DNA of 64,000 nucleotides from Agrococcus jenensis (GTDB taxonomy: Bacteria; Actinomycetota; Actinomycetes; Actinomycetales; Microbacteriaceae). The stretch lies in the NCBI RefSeq assembly GCF_003752465.1, contig NZ_RKHJ01000001.1:620001-684000 (forward strand). The letters are read 5' to 3'. Under the pieces are notes generated by a model. The model had not been told where the DNA came from and did not search any database. It saw nothing but the letters and a program-made list of their open reading frames with translations. Positions 16,765 to 26,139 of the stretch are shown in pieces. The position numbers were made by a program, and so were the translations under genes. Position 1 is the first letter of the stretch; every line of letters starts with the position of its first letter.

Positions 16765-19065
16765 GTGACCGCTTCCACCCAGCGCCCCACCGTCGAGCGA
16801 GACACCGTCGACCGCGCAGCCGCGACCCCGGAGCGCGAGCAGCCGTTCGCCGCCCTCGGGCTCAAGCCCGACGAGTACGCGCGCATCCGCGACATCCTCG
16901 GCCGCCGCCCGACGAGCGCCGAGCTCGCGATGTACTCGGTCATGTGGAGCGAGCACTGCTCCTACAAGTCGTCGAAGACGCACCTGCGCACGTTCGGGCA
17001 GAAGGTCACGCCCGAGATGACCGAGCGCCTCATGGTGGGCATGGGCCAGAACGCGGGCGTCATCGACGTCGGCGAGGGCTGGGCCGTCACCTTCAAGATC
17101 GAGAGCCACAACCACCCGTCGTTCGTCGAGCCCTTCCAGGGCGCTGCGACGGGCGTCGGCGGCATCGTCCGCGACATCATCTCGATGGGCGCGCGACCGG
17201 TCGCGGTGATGGATGCGCTGCGGTTCGGCGCGATCGACCACCCCGACACCGCCCGTGTCGTGCACGGCGTCGTCGGCGGCATCTCGTTCTACGGCAACTG
17301 CCTCGGCCTCCCGAACATCGGCGGCGAGACGGTCTTCGACGCCGTCTACCAGGGCAACCCGCTCGTGAACGCGCTCGCCGTCGGCGTGCTGCGGCACGAG
17401 GACCTGCACCTCGCGAACGCGACGGGCGTCGGCAACAAGGTCGTGCTCTTCGGCGCCCGCACCGGCGGCGATGGCATCGGCGGCGCATCCATCCTCGCCT
17501 CGGAGTCGTTCGACGACGAGGGCCCCACGAAGCGCCCCGCGGTGCAGGTGGGCGACCCGTTCGCCGAGAAGGTGCTCATCGAGTGCTGCCTCGAGCTCTA
17601 CGCCGCGGGCGTGGTCGAGGGCATCCAGGACCTCGGCGCCGCCGGCATCTCGTGCGCGACGAGCGAGCTCGCGGCGAACGGCGACTCGGGCATGAAGGTC
17701 GAGCTCGACCACGTGCTGCTGCGCGACCCCACGCTCACGGCCGAGGAGATCCTCATGTCGGAGTCGCAGGAGCGCATGATGGCGATCGTCGACCCGGCGA
17801 AGCTCGACGAGTTCCTCGCCATCACCGGCAAGTGGGACGTCGAGACGAGCGTGCTCGGCGAGGTCACCGGCGACGGCCGACTCGTCATCACGCACACCGG
17901 CGACGTGATCGTCGATGTCGACCCGAAGACGGTCGCGGTCGATTCCCCCGTCTACGACCGCCCGATGGCGCGCCCCGACTGGCAGGACGCGCTGCAGGCC
18001 GACACCGCTGCGACGCTCGAGCGCGCGACCGGCGAGGCCCTCGGCGACCAGCTGCTGACGCTCGCCGGTTCGGCGAACCTGGCCGACGCATCCTGGATCA
18101 CCGACCAGTACGACGACTACGTGCTCGGCAACACCGCGCTCTCGACGCCCGACGACGCCGGCATGGTGCGCATCGACGAGGAGTCGGGGCTCGGCTTCTC
18201 GGTCGCGGTCGACGCGAACGGCCGCTACTGCCAGCTCGACCCGCGCGAGGGCGCGAAGCTCGCGCTCGCCGAGGCGTACCGCAACGTCGCCGTCTCGGGC
18301 GCGACGCCGGTGGGCGTGAGCGACTGCCTGAACTTCGGCAACCCGGAGATCCCGGCCGTGATGTGGCAGTTCGCGGAGGCCGTCGACGGCCTCGCCGACG
18401 GCTGCGTCGAGCTCGGCATCCCGGTGACGGGCGGCAACGTGTCGTTCTACAACCAGACCGGCGAGACGCAGATCCACCCGACGCCCGTCGTCGGCGTGCT
18501 CGGCATCATCGACGACGTCGACCGTCGCCTGCCCTCCGGCTGGCAGGACGACGGCCAGGCGCTCTTCCTGCTCGGCACCACCCGCGACGAGCTCGACGGC
18601 TCCGCGTGGGCCGGCGCAGTGCACGACCACCTCGGCGGCCTGCCGCCGAAGGTCGACCTCGCCGCCGAGAAGGCGCTCGCCGGGCTCATGCACGGCATCG
18701 CGTTCGAGGGCCTCGCCACCGCCGCCCACGACCTCTCGGAGGGCGGGCTCGGCATGGCCGTCGTCGAGGGCGCGCTGCGGTTCGGCATCGGCGCGCGCAT
18801 CTGGCTCAGCGGCATCACCGAGCGCGACGGCATCGACGACACCGCGGCGCTCTTCTCGGAGTCGGGCGCCCGCGCGCTCGTCGCCGTCGCGCGCGAGGAC
18901 GAGGTCAAGTTCACCGGCATGTGCGAGGCGCGCGGCGTGCCCGTGCTCCGCATCGGCGTGACGGATGCGACGAGCGGCGCGATCGAGATCCAGGACGTCG
19001 CGCGCCTCTCGCTCGACGACCTCCGCACCGCCAACCGCGCCCCCATCCGGGGCCGCTTCGCCTGA
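16765..19065 (+). CDS. purL: FGAM synthase subunit PurL
   Basis: PurL is the ATP-dependent synthase subunit (FGAR to FGAM). At 766 residues it is the small form that needs separate PurS and PurQ, both present upstream. Visible signatures are [12 protein letters not shown] near 60, the ATP-site [10 protein letters not shown] near 112, GVGGIVRDI near 131, [15 protein letters not shown] near 287 and DLSEGGLG near 655. GTG start with GAGGAG. The gene is followed by a 63-bp family A palindrome. Confidence 0.97.
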   Translation: MTASTQRPTVERDTVDRAAATPEREQPFAALGLKPDEYARIRDILGRRPTSAELAMYSVMWSEHCSYKSSKTHLRTFGQKVTPEMTERLMVGMGQNAGVIDVGEGWAVTFKIESHNHPSFVEPFQGAATGVGGIVRDIISMGARPVAVMDALRFGAIDHPDTARVVHGVVGGISFYGNCLGLPNIGGETVFDAVYQGNPLVNALAVGVLRHEDLHLANATGVGNKVVLFGARTGGDGIGGASILASESFDDEGPTKRPAVQVGDPFAEKVLIECCLELYAAGVVEGIQDLGAAGISCATSELAANGDSGMKVELDHVLLRDPTLTAEEILMSESQERMMAIVDPAKLDEFLAITGKWDVETSVLGEVTGDGRLVITHTGDVIVDVDPKTVAVDSPVYDRPMARPDWQDALQADTAATLERATGEALGDQLLTLAGSANLADASWITDQYDDYVLGNTALSTPDDAGMVRIDEESGLGFSVAVDANGRYCQLDPREGAKLALAEAYRNVAVSGATPVGVSDCLNFGNPEIPAVMWQFAEAVDGLADGCVELGIPVTGGNVSFYNQTGETQIHPTPVVGVLGIIDDVDRRLPSGWQDDGQALFLLGTTRDELDGSAWAGAVHDHLGGLPPKVDLAAEKALAGLMHGIAFEGLATAAHDLSEGGLGMAVVEGALRFGIGARIWLSGITERDGIDDTAALFSESGARALVAVAREDEVKFTGMCEARGVPVLRIGVTDATSGAIEIQDVARLSLDDLRTANRAPIRGRFA

Positions 19066-19074
19066 TCCCTCATC

Positions 19075-19137
19075 CTCAACGGAGCAGCCGGTCGCGCGAG
19101 GGCACTATCCCCTCCTGCGACCGGCTGCTCCGTTGAG
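19075..19137. repeat. 63-bp palindromic element, family A, copy 2 (inverted)
   Basis: This copy has the same length and ends as the copy at 1207-1269, but the loop reads CACTATC on the top strand, so it is inserted in the opposite orientation. The inner stem is GCCGGTCGC paired with GCGACCGGC, different bases from the other copies but still paired. It lies between purL and a DUF1761 gene. Confidence 0.9.
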
Positions 19138-19162
19138 AGGCGGGGAAGCCTAGGCTTCTGCC

Positions 19163-19600
19163 ATGGAGCCAACCGTCCCGGCGATCAACATCCTCGCCGT
19201 CCTGCTCGCGACCGTCGTCGCGATGGCCGTGGGCTTCGCCTACTACCACCCGAAGGTGCTCGGCACCTCGTGGATGCGGGCGATCGGCCATGACCGCGAG
19301 TCGATGGGCCGAGGCGTCAAGCCGTGGATCTACCCGCTCATCATCGTCTGCGCCTTCGTCACCGCGTGGGTCTTGGCCGGCGCCGCCTGGATGAGCCACG
19401 AGTTCTACGGCGGATCCTTCCTGCTCAATGCGCTCGTCACCGCCTGGATCCTCTTCGTCGGCTTCACGCTCGCCCGCGTCGTCGTGCACGACGCGTTCGA
19501 CCCGCGCGGCTTCCGCGTCACCGGTCACACGGCGCTCAACGAGCTGCTCGTGATCACCGCGATGGCCCTCGTCATCGGACTCTGGCCGCCGGCAGCATGA
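19163..19600 (+). CDS. DUF1761 family membrane protein
   Basis: The 145-residue product has four membrane helices. The first holds the NILAVLLATVVAMAVGFAYY segment and is followed by HPKVLGTSWMRAIGHD, matching the DUF1761 pattern (an N-terminal helix, then a Trp-Met-containing loop). TAGGCT at 19151-19156 is 6 nt from the ATG, so it is leaderless. Its stop overlaps the next gene's start (ATGA). Function is unknown. Confidence 0.8.
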   Translation: MEPTVPAINILAVLLATVVAMAVGFAYYHPKVLGTSWMRAIGHDRESMGRGVKPWIYPLIIVCAFVTAWVLAGAAWMSHEFYGGSFLLNALVTAWILFVGFTLARVVVHDAFDPRGFRVTGHTALNELLVITAMALVIGLWPPAA

Positions 19601-20070
19601 GCGACATCACCCTCACCCTCGAGCGGTCGATCGCGGCGCCGCCGGCCGCGGTGTGGAGCGTCCTCACCGACATCGAGCGGTCCGCGACGGTGCTCTCCGG
19701 CGTCACGCGCGTCGAGCGCCTCGCGGGCGTCGGCTACAGCATCGGCACGCGCTGGCGCGAGACCCGCAGGGCGCTGGGCGCTGAGTCGACCGAGGAGATG
19801 GAGGTCGTCGGCATCGACGAGGGCCGCTCCACGATCATCGCCGCCGAGGCGCCCGGCATGACCTACCGCACCGAGCTCACGCTCGAGCCGGTGCAGTGGG
19901 AGACCGGCGTCGGCACGCTGCTGCGGATGCGGTTCAGCGGCACCCTGCTGTCGCCCTCGTGGGTGCAGCGCGCGATGGCGACGCTGACCGCGCCCATCGG
20001 CATGGCGATGACGCGGAAGATGATGCGCCAGGACCTCGACGACATCGCGGCGGCCGCCGAGGCTGCCTAG
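19597..20070 (+). CDS. SRPBCC family protein (polyketide cyclase/lipid-transport fold)
   Basis: This 157-residue single-domain protein has the START/SRPBCC pattern: LTLERSIAAPPAAVWSVLTD at the N-terminus, a strand and loop VERLAG..YSIGTRWRETR in the middle and a long C-terminal helix (MATLTAPIGMAMTRKMMRQDL). Ligand or reaction is unknown. The ATG at 19597 overlaps the stop of the DUF1761 gene by 4 nt, so they are co-translated. The frame is open further upstream but that part lies inside the DUF1761 gene. Confidence 0.85.
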   Translation: MSDITLTLERSIAAPPAAVWSVLTDIERSATVLSGVTRVERLAGVGYSIGTRWRETRRALGAESTEEMEVVGIDEGRSTIIAAEAPGMTYRTELTLEPVQWETGVGTLLRMRFSGTLLSPSWVQRAMATLTAPIGMAMTRKMMRQDLDDIAAAAEAA

Positions 20071-20127
20071 GCTCAGGAGTCGCGCAAGCGCACCAGTGGT
20101 GAGCCATGCTCGACCTATGCTGGCTCG

Positions 20128-20631
20128 GTGACGATGCCCCACGGACCCGGCTGGTACGACGACCCCGCGGGGCGGCGCCGCTGGTGGGACGGTCAGCGCT
20201 GGGGCGCGTACGCGCCGTGGGACGCTCCGGCAGCGACGCCGACACGGGTCGCGCAGGCGTCCGCCCGGCTCGACCCGCGCCTCCTCCACGACCCCACGGT
20301 CGCTGTGCCGAGGCACACGGTCGTGCATCACGTCGTCCACGCCCCGGCGAAGGAGCTCGCCGTGGCCTACCTGCTGCTCCTGCTGCTCGGCACCGTCGGC
20401 GCCCACCGCTTCTACCTCGGCCGCACCGGCACCGCCATCGCGATGCTCGCGCTGACGATCGTCGGCGCGATGACCGCGATCGTGCTCGTGGGCTTCCTGC
20501 CGCTCACCGCGGTCGCCGTCTGGTGGTTCGTCGACCTGTTCCTGACGCCCGGCATGGTGCGGGAGGAGAACGCGCGCGCGATCCGGTCGCCGGGCGCCGT
20601 CGGGTACGAGCGAGGCTGGCCCGCCGCCTGA
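20128..20631 (+). CDS. DUF2510/TM2 domain membrane protein
   Basis: The protein (167 residues) opens with a DUF2510 motif, PGWYDDPAGRRRWWDG, which is a short Trp-rich module found at the N-terminus of many actinobacterial membrane proteins. It then has a TM2 domain of two helices, with the connecting GTVGAHRFYLGRTGTA motif near 88-105. TATGCT at 20116-20121 is 6 nt before the GTG at 20128, which favours that leaderless start over the ATG two codons later. It abuts the convergent chorismate mutase gene with no spacer. Confidence 0.85.
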   Translation: MTMPHGPGWYDDPAGRRRWWDGQRWGAYAPWDAPAATPTRVAQASARLDPRLLHDPTVAVPRHTVVHHVVHAPAKELAVAYLLLLLLGTVGAHRFYLGRTGTAIAMLALTIVGAMTAIVLVGFLPLTAVAVWWFVDLFLTPGMVREENARAIRSPGAVGYERGWPAA

Positions 20632-20922
20632 CTACTCGCCGCCGGCGATCCGCTCGTGGTGGTGGATGACCTCCGCGATCACGAAGGTGATGAACTTCTC
20701 GGCGAACTCGGGATCGAGGTCGGCGTCCTCCGCGAGGCGCCGCAGCCGGGCGATCTGCGTGCGCTCCCGGCCGGGGTCCGACGGCGGCATGCCGTGCCGC
20801 GCCTTCAGCTCGCCGACCGCCTGCGTGAGCTTGAACCGCTCCGCCAGCGTGTGGATGAGGACGGCGTCGACGTTGTCGATCGAGCGCCGCAGGCGCTGCA
20901 GCTGGTCGTCGGGCGAGCTCAT
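20632..20922 (-). CDS. Chorismate mutase, AroQ type
   Basis: Chorismate mutase converts chorismate to prephenate for Phe/Tyr synthesis. The free-standing 96-residue all-helical protein shows LQRLRRSIDNVDAVLIHTLAERF, the conserved Arg/Asp/Leu helix, then LTQAVGELKARHG with the active-site Lys, and a C-terminal ITFVIAEVIHHHERI. TAGGCT lies 6 nt upstream of the ATG (top strand 20929-20934), indicating a leaderless mRNA. No other aromatic amino acid gene is nearby. Confidence 0.88.
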   Translation of the reverse strand: MSSPDDQLQRLRRSIDNVDAVLIHTLAERFKLTQAVGELKARHGMPPSDPGRERTQIARLRRLAEDADLDPEFAEKFITFVIAEVIHHHERIAGGE

Positions 20923-20931
20923 GCCTCCAGC

Positions 20932-21522
20932 CTAGGTCGCGCGGGCGTCGAGCCGCGCCTCCAGGCCGCGCCGCACGGCGGGCCACTCGGGGGCGATGAT
21001 CGAGTAGACGACGGTGTCGCGCAGCGTGCCCTTGTAGATCTGGTGGCTGCGCAGCACGCCGTCGAGCTTCGCGCCCAGCCGCTCGATCGCGTCGCGCGAC
21101 TGCCGGTTGTGCCAGTGGGTGCGGAACTCCACCGCGATGCAGCCCAGCTCGTCGAACGCGCGCTCGAGCATGAGCAGCTTGATCGCCGGATTGATGCCGG
21201 AGCCCTGCGCCGACGCCGCCATCCACGTCGACCCGATCTCGAGCCGCGGCGCTTCCGCCTCGATGTGCATGTAGGTCGTCATCCCGACCGCGCGGCCGCC
21301 GGCGACGATCGCCCACGGCGCCATCGTGCCCTCCGCGTGCAGGCCGAGGCGGCGATCGATCTCGGCACCCACCGCATCCGGCTCGGGCACCGACGTGTAC
21401 CAGGCGCGACGCCACAGGTCGCCCTCCGCGGCTGCGGCGGCGAGCGCGGGCGCGTGGTCGTGCGACAGCGGCTCGAGGGTGACGAGCGGATGCGTCAGGA
21501 CGGGCAGGTCGAGGATGCTCAC
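20932..21522 (-). CDS. GNAT family N-acetyltransferase
   Basis: The 196-residue protein matches the RimJ/RimL-like GNAT subgroup: LVTLEPLSHDHAPALAAAA at the start, GRAVGMTTYMHIEA in the middle, the acetyl-CoA segment WMAASAQGSGINPAIKLLML and the tail FRTHWHNRQSRDAIERLGAKLDGVLRSH. The GTG at 21522 starts the domain exactly, and CAGAAT lies 6 nt further upstream. Substrate is unknown. Confidence 0.85.
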   Translation of the reverse strand: MSILDLPVLTHPLVTLEPLSHDHAPALAAAAAEGDLWRRAWYTSVPEPDAVGAEIDRRLGLHAEGTMAPWAIVAGGRAVGMTTYMHIEAEAPRLEIGSTWMAASAQGSGINPAIKLLMLERAFDELGCIAVEFRTHWHNRQSRDAIERLGAKLDGVLRSHQIYKGTLRDTVVYSIIAPEWPAVRRGLEARLDARAT

Positions 21523-21607
21523 CGCCCCATTCTGCCGGGCAGCGCTCGCCGGCCCACCCCGCGGCGCGGGCGTTGCCCGCCGTCGCGCCGCGTGCGACGA
21601 TGCGCGC

Positions 21608-22234
21608 ATGACGGTGCACTTCGGTCGGGCCGCGTTCGAGCTCGTCGACCTCGTGGCGATCGTGCCCCCCGAGCGCTTCGGCGACCCGGGCCTCGGTGAG
21701 TGGACGCTCCGCGAGCTGATCGGGCACACGTCCCGCGCGCTCTCGACCGTCGTCGGCTACCTCGCGCAGCCCGAGCCGCGCGAGCTCACCGTGCGGACCG
21801 CGAGCGACTACCTCGAGGTCGTGCTGCGGCAGCGGGGCGACGACGACGCGATCGCCGCCCGCGGCCGCGAGAGCGCGTCGATGCTCGGCGACGACCCCGT
21901 CGGCGCCATCGCCGACCTCGCCACGACCGCGGTCGAGGCCGTCGATCGGGCCGGGCTCGACCGCCTGGTCGCGATCGGCGAGCCGGCCGCGGGTGTCTCG
22001 ATGCGCCTCGACGAGTACCTGCGCACGCGCGTCTTCGAGCTCACGGTCCACGGCATCGACATCGCCGACGCCGCGTCGGTCGCGTGGTCGCCGCCGCCTG
22101 CGCACCTGCTCGACGCGGTGCAGCTCGCCGCGGCGAACGCCTCCGCCCGCGGCGTCGGCGAGGAGGCGCTGCGCTTCCTCACCGGGCGCAGGCCGGATGC
22201 GGGGCTCGCGGGCGTGCTGCGCGCGGGCAACTGA
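21608..22234 (+). CDS. Maleylpyruvate isomerase/DinB-like fold protein
   Basis: The 208-residue protein has the mycothiol-dependent maleylpyruvate isomerase N-terminal (DinB-like four-helix) pattern: LGEWTLRELIGHTSRALSTV with the first metal-binding His and RVFELTVHGIDIADA with the second. These metal-binding proteins use or may use mycothiol in actinobacteria. The real substrate is not predictable, as most members are not isomerases. It ends 6 nt from the convergent GT2 gene. Confidence 0.75.
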   Translation: MTVHFGRAAFELVDLVAIVPPERFGDPGLGEWTLRELIGHTSRALSTVVGYLAQPEPRELTVRTASDYLEVVLRQRGDDDAIAARGRESASMLGDDPVGAIADLATTAVEAVDRAGLDRLVAIGEPAAGVSMRLDEYLRTRVFELTVHGIDIADAASVAWSPPPAHLLDAVQLAAANASARGVGEEALRFLTGRRPDAGLAGVLRAGN

Positions 22235-22240
22235 GCAGGA

Positions 22241-23758
22241 TCAGCCGAGTCGCTCGCCCACCGCGTCGCGCCATCCGAACGCCAGGGCGGTCGCCGCGAT
22301 GACGACGAACGGCGCGGCGATCTCTGGGCGGCCGGCCCACAGCACGGCGACGGCGAGCGCGAGCACGGCCACGGTGAGCTCGAGGGCGCGGCGGCGCACG
22401 ACCACGGTGGCGCTGCCGCCCGCGCGCTCCTTCGGCGTGATGCGGAACCGGGCGCGGCCCGAGACCGCCACCGCGACGACCGCGCGGGCCGCGACCACGC
22501 CGATCGAGGCGTAGAGCATCGAGGCGCGCACCGCGAAGGCGATCCCTGACGGCAGCCCGCGCGAGCGGCAGCGGTGCAGCGCCTCCGGGACGAGCGGCAC
22601 GAGGCTCAGGAGCGCGAGCGGCAGGCCGAGCTGCCACGGGAAGGCGGCGATGCCGGTGACGGCGCCGACGACGGAGTAGGTGAACAGGGCGAGCGGCACG
22701 AGCGCGGCGAGCACCGGGACGAGCAGCTCGAGCGCGAGGTCGACGCGGCGGCGCACGCGCAGTCGCGGGTCGACGAGGCTCCTGCGCGAGCGCACGAGCA
22801 GCTGCACGGCGCCCTCGGCGAACTTGCCGAACTGCACCGCGAAGGCCGTGTGGTCGACGGGCGCGTCCTCGATCGAGACGAGCTCGGGCGCGGCCACGAT
22901 CGACCAGCCGCGGCGCTCGAGCTCGATCGTGAGCGCGGTGTCCTCCATGACGACCTCGGGGAACCCGCCCGCCTCGCGCAGCGCCGCGACGTCGAGCATG
23001 GCACCGCGTCCGGAGAAGTCGACGACGCCGAGCACCGCGCGGGCGGCGAGCTTCGTGTCGGAGTGGCGGGTGAAGAGGCCGGAGAAGTCGCGGGCGAACG
23101 AGGTGTCACCGTCGCGCGACCGGATGCGTCCCTGCACGACGGCCGCCTCGGGGTGCGCGGCGAAGCGCGCGAGCGCGCCCGCCACGAAGCCGTCGTCGAC
23201 CTCCTGGTCGGCGTCGAGCACGACGATGTGGTCGACCTCGTGGCCGTGCGCGCGCAGCCACGCGTTGAGGTTGCCGGCCTTCGCGCCGGTGCGGGAGCCG
23301 CGCCGGTGCACCTCGATCCCGTCGGCCTCCAGCTCGGCCACCCGAGCGCGCGTCTCGGGCAGGCGCGAGTCGTCGAGGACGACGGTGCGCGTGCGCGCGT
23401 GGGTCTGCCGCGCGCTCCGCTGCACGACGTCGGCGCGGAAGTCGTCGGCGGTCGGGTAGAGGATCGCGACGCGCGCGCCGGTCATCGGCGTCGATGCGGG
23501 CGCCGGGCGCGCACGGACGGTGAGCGAGACCAGCAGCAGCACGAGCTGCCGCAGCCCCACGAGCAGCGCGAGGCCGATGAGGCACGCGGTGACGACGAGC
23601 GCACCCCAGCCGACGGGATCGGCGGGCGTCGCGAGCCAGGCCAGCAGCGCACCTGCACCTGCTGCGAGCGTCGCCCATCCCGCGGCGAGCACGAGCACCG
23701 CGGTGACGCCGATCGTCGGTGTGCGGACGGGGGCTCGTGTCGGGCCGATCCGGGTCAA
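22241..23758 (-). CDS. Membrane glycosyltransferase family 2
   Basis: The 505-residue protein has two N-terminal helices, a cytoplasmic GT2 catalytic domain (about 90-330) and four or five C-terminal helices, the layout of processive synthases such as cellulose or poly-GlcNAc synthase. Catalytic motifs seen are VVLDADQEVDDGF near 176, GRGAMLDVAALREAGGF near 250 and the base motif MEDTALTIELERRG near 272. The usual QxxRW is not evident; KFAEGAVQLL stands in its place, so processivity is doubtful. Start is TTG at 23758, supported by GGGAGG just upstream. The product could be a cell-surface polysaccharide or glycolipid. Confidence 0.82.
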   Translation of the reverse strand: MTRIGPTRAPVRTPTIGVTAVLVLAAGWATLAAGAGALLAWLATPADPVGWGALVVTACLIGLALLVGLRQLVLLLVSLTVRARPAPASTPMTGARVAILYPTADDFRADVVQRSARQTHARTRTVVLDDSRLPETRARVAELEADGIEVHRRGSRTGAKAGNLNAWLRAHGHEVDHIVVLDADQEVDDGFVAGALARFAAHPEAAVVQGRIRSRDGDTSFARDFSGLFTRHSDTKLAARAVLGVVDFSGRGAMLDVAALREAGGFPEVVMEDTALTIELERRGWSIVAAPELVSIEDAPVDHTAFAVQFGKFAEGAVQLLVRSRRSLVDPRLRVRRRVDLALELLVPVLAALVPLALFTYSVVGAVTGIAAFPWQLGLPLALLSLVPLVPEALHRCRSRGLPSGIAFAVRASMLYASIGVVAARAVVAVAVSGRARFRITPKERAGGSATVVVRRRALELTVAVLALAVAVLWAGRPEIAAPFVVIAATALAFGWRDAVGERLG

Positions 23759-23796
23759 CGTCGCCTCCCTCTCGGTGCACGGCCGATCCGGGCACG

Positions 23797-23824
23797 CTCG
23801 GAGGCTAGCCGCTGAGCCTCCGAG
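23797..23824 (-). terminator. Hairpin downstream of purA
   Basis: CTCGGAGGCT (23797-23806) pairs perfectly with AGCCTCCGAG (23815-23824) around an 8-nt loop. It lies between the purA stop and the GT2 start. The left arm overlaps a possible GT2 -10 (TAGCCT on the minus strand, 23802-23807), so termination and initiation may interfere. Confidence 0.5.
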
Positions 23825-23928
23825 CCCGGTGCAGGATTCATCCGAATGGAGGAGGCGGGCGCCGCCGCCTCATCCCGGACGGCGGTCGGCGCGCGCCGGT
23901 CCCCTCGGCGATGCTCCGTCGCCGGGGC

Positions 23929-25215
23929 TCAGTCGATGAGGTCGTGCAGCTGCACGATCTCGTCGCGCGCGGGCCCGACGCCGATCGCCGAGATGCGGCT
24001 GCCGGAGCAGTCCTCGAGGAACCGCACGTAGGCCTGCGCGTTCGCCGGCAGGTCGGAGAAGTCTCGGGCGCCGGTGATGTCCTCGCTCCAGCCGGGCAGC
24101 TCCTCGTAGATCGGCTTCGCGTGGTGGAAGTCCGACTGCGAGACGGGCATCTCGTCGTAGCGCACGCCGTCGACGTCGTAGGCCACGCAGACCGGGATGC
24201 GCTCGATGCCGGTGAGCACGTCGAGCTTCGTGAGCACGATGTCGGTGAGCCCGTTGACGCGCGACGCGTAGCGGGTCAGCAGGGTGTCGTTCCAGCCGCA
24301 GCGGCGCGGGCGTCCGGTGGTGGTGCCGAACTCGAAGCCGTTGCTGCGCAGCAGGTCGCCCCACTCGTCGAACAGCTCGGTCGGGAACGGGCCGGCGCCG
24401 ACACGGGTCGTGTACGCCTTCACGATGCCGATGACGCGGTCGAGCCGCGCGGGGGCGACGCCCGAGCCGGACGCGGCGCCCGCCGCGGTCGCGGTCGACG
24501 AGGTCACGAACGGGTAGGTGCCGTGGTCGATGTCGAGCATCGTCGCCTGGCCGGCCTCGAACACGACCGTCTTGCCGGCGTCGAGCGCCTGCGACAGCTC
24601 GAGCCCGGTGTCGCCCACCATCGGGCGGATGCGCTCGACGTACGAGGTCAGGTCGTCGAAGACCTCGTCGACCGTGACCGCGCGACGGTTGTAGACCTTC
24701 GTGAGCATGTGGTTCTTGACGTCGAGCGCGCCCTCGATCTTCTGGCGCAGGATCGACTCGTCGAAGAGGTCCTGGATGCGGATGCCGACGCGGTTGATCT
24801 TGTCGGCGTAGGCCGGGCCGATGCCGCGGCCGGTGGTGCCGATCGAGCGCTTGCCGAGGAACCGCTCGGTGACCTTGTCGAGCGTGCGGTGGTAGTCGGT
24901 GATGACGTGCGCGTTCGCCGAGATGCGCAGCTTCGACACGTCGACGCCGCGCGCCGAGAGCGCGGTCAGCTCGTCGAAGAGCACCTCGAGGTCGATGACC
25001 ACGCCGTTGCCGATCACCGGGGTGACACCCTCGGTGAGGATGCCCGACGGCAGCAGGTGCAGCGCGTACTTCTCGTTGCCGACCACGACCGTGTGCCCGG
25101 CGTTGTTGCCGCCGTTGAACTTCACGACGTAGTCCGTGCGGCTGCCGAGCAGGTCGGTGGCCTTGCCCTTGCCCTCATCGCCCCACTGGGCGCCGATGAT
25201 GACGATTCCTGGCAT
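23929..25215 (-). CDS. purA: Adenylosuccinate synthetase
   Basis: PurA joins aspartate to IMP with GTP, the first step to AMP. The 428-residue protein begins [18 protein letters not shown] with the GTP-binding and catalytic Asp loop. It also has [12 protein letters not shown] near 37, the IMP loop [16 protein letters not shown] near 125 and [18 protein letters not shown] near 285. The ATG at 25215, with AAGGGA upstream, is chosen over an in-frame ATG ten codons earlier. A -10 (TAGGGT on the minus strand, top 25249-25254) predicts a 27-nt leader. Confidence 0.97.
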   Translation of the reverse strand: MPGIVIIGAQWGDEGKGKATDLLGSRTDYVVKFNGGNNAGHTVVVGNEKYALHLLPSGILTEGVTPVIGNGVVIDLEVLFDELTALSARGVDVSKLRISANAHVITDYHRTLDKVTERFLGKRSIGTTGRGIGPAYADKINRVGIRIQDLFDESILRQKIEGALDVKNHMLTKVYNRRAVTVDEVFDDLTSYVERIRPMVGDTGLELSQALDAGKTVVFEAGQATMLDIDHGTYPFVTSSTATAAGAASGSGVAPARLDRVIGIVKAYTTRVGAGPFPTELFDEWGDLLRSNGFEFGTTTGRPRRCGWNDTLLTRYASRVNGLTDIVLTKLDVLTGIERIPVCVAYDVDGVRYDEMPVSQSDFHHAKPIYEELPGWSEDITGARDFSDLPANAQAYVRFLEDCSGSRISAIGVGPARDEIVQLHDLID

Positions 25216-25289
25216 GGGGCATCCCTTCGACGGGTTCGCGTACACCCCACCCTATCGAGCGCCCGGCCCCCGGCCGGCGCGGGCGCGCG

Positions 25290-25373
25290 TACGCTGGACG
25301 GGTGAGCTTCGCAGCAGCGACGCCCTCGAGGCGTGAGGAGGTCGTCGGCGGCAACCCCGTCGGCGGCAGGTAG
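25290..25373 (+). CDS. Putative leaderless 23-residue small ORF (with its -10)
   Basis: TACGCT at 25290-25295 is 6 nt before a GTG at 25302 that opens 23 codons (MSFAAATPSRREE, then VVGGNPVGGR) and stops at 25371-25373. The spacing is exactly that of the window's leaderless genes. The next gene on the strand begins 130 nt later, and the gap contains inverted repeats (GGCCCGCACGGGCC near 25424, CCGGTCGCGTCGACCGG near 25467). The ORF may be a free small protein or a leader peptide that controls the FBP gene. The coding ORF itself is 25302-25373. No homology is recognised. Confidence 0.45.
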   Translation, partial: YAGRVSFAAATPSRREEVVGGNPVGGR

Positions 25374-25502
25374 TCGCCGCGCCCGGTCCGCGTCCATCGC
25401 CGACCGGCCCGCGGCACCGCGATGGCCCGCACGGGCCCATCTCGGCGTGCCTCCTCCACCCATCGCCGGTCGCGTCGACCGGCTCTCGAGAGACGACCCA
25501 CC

Positions 25503-25997
25503 ATGCTGCCCATCACCCCTGTCGACCTCCGCGCCGCGTTCGTGAACGCGAGCCGCAAGGAGGTCGCGAGCATCACCCTCCCCGACTGGTTCGACGACGC
25601 CGACTGGGCCTCGCTCGACTACCTCGGCTGGCGCGACCCGAAGATCGCGCGGCGCGCGTACGTCGTGGCGCCCACGCTCGACGGCGAGCACGTCGGCATC
25701 GTGCTGCGCCGCGCCGACGCGACGCCGCGCGCCCGAGCCCAGTGCTCGTGGTGCCAGGACGTGCGACTGCCGAACGACGTCGTGCTCTACAGCGCGAAGC
25801 TCGCCGGCGCGGCAGGCCGCCGCGGCGACACCGTCGGCACGCTGCTGTGCGAGGACTTCGAGTGCTCGCGCAACGTGCGGAAGCTGCCCCCGCTCGCCTA
25901 CGAGGGCTACGACCTCGAGGCGGCGAGGCTCCGGCGCATCGACGAGCTGCGGATGCGTGCGGCCGGCTTCGCCGACGCGGTCGTGCGGGAGCGCTGA
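25503..25997 (+). CDS. FBP domain treble-clef zinc-finger protein (EF-G-binding type)
   Basis: This 164-residue soluble protein resembles the C-terminal treble-clef zinc-finger domain of fusidic-acid-resistance FusB/EF-G-binding proteins. The candidate zinc ligands are the two Cys of QCSWCQD near 84 and the two of CEDFECSRN near 122. The start segment LPITPVDLRAAFVNASRKE is typical. I choose the ATG at 25503 because the frame upstream has no domain content. FusB-type proteins act on EF-G at the ribosome, but whether this member does so is unknown. It is convergent with kdgK. Confidence 0.8.
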   Translation: MLPITPVDLRAAFVNASRKEVASITLPDWFDDADWASLDYLGWRDPKIARRAYVVAPTLDGEHVGIVLRRADATPRARAQCSWCQDVRLPNDVVLYSAKLAGAAGRRGDTVGTLLCEDFECSRNVRKLPPLAYEGYDLEAARLRRIDELRMRAAGFADAVVRER

Positions 25998-26027
25998 CCC
26001 CTCCCCCGCGGCCGCGCCCGGGGCCTG

Positions 26028-26122
26028 GCGCCGGGTGGTCACGACACGCCGCAGCCGACGCGGCGGCACGGCGCGTCGTGACCACCCGGCGCGGGCGGGG
26101 CGGCGTGTCGTGACCACCCGCC
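26028..26122. repeat. Palindromic repeat, family E, at left edge of the uronate island
   Basis: The arm CCGGGTGGTCACGACACGCC (from about 26031) is answered by the inverted arm ending GTGACCACCCGGCGC at 26092. A third half-copy, GGCGTGTCGTGACCACCC, follows (26102-26119). It lies between the convergent FBP and kdgK genes. The same arms occur at 34163-34239 on the other side of the island. Confidence 0.85.
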
Positions 26123-26139
26123 CTACCCGGACCGGGCGG

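Noticed and set aside
15778..18729. Open frame of 983 codons on the minus strand opposite purL
   Set aside because: Shadow of purL, with typical low-information Arg/Ala/Asp composition.
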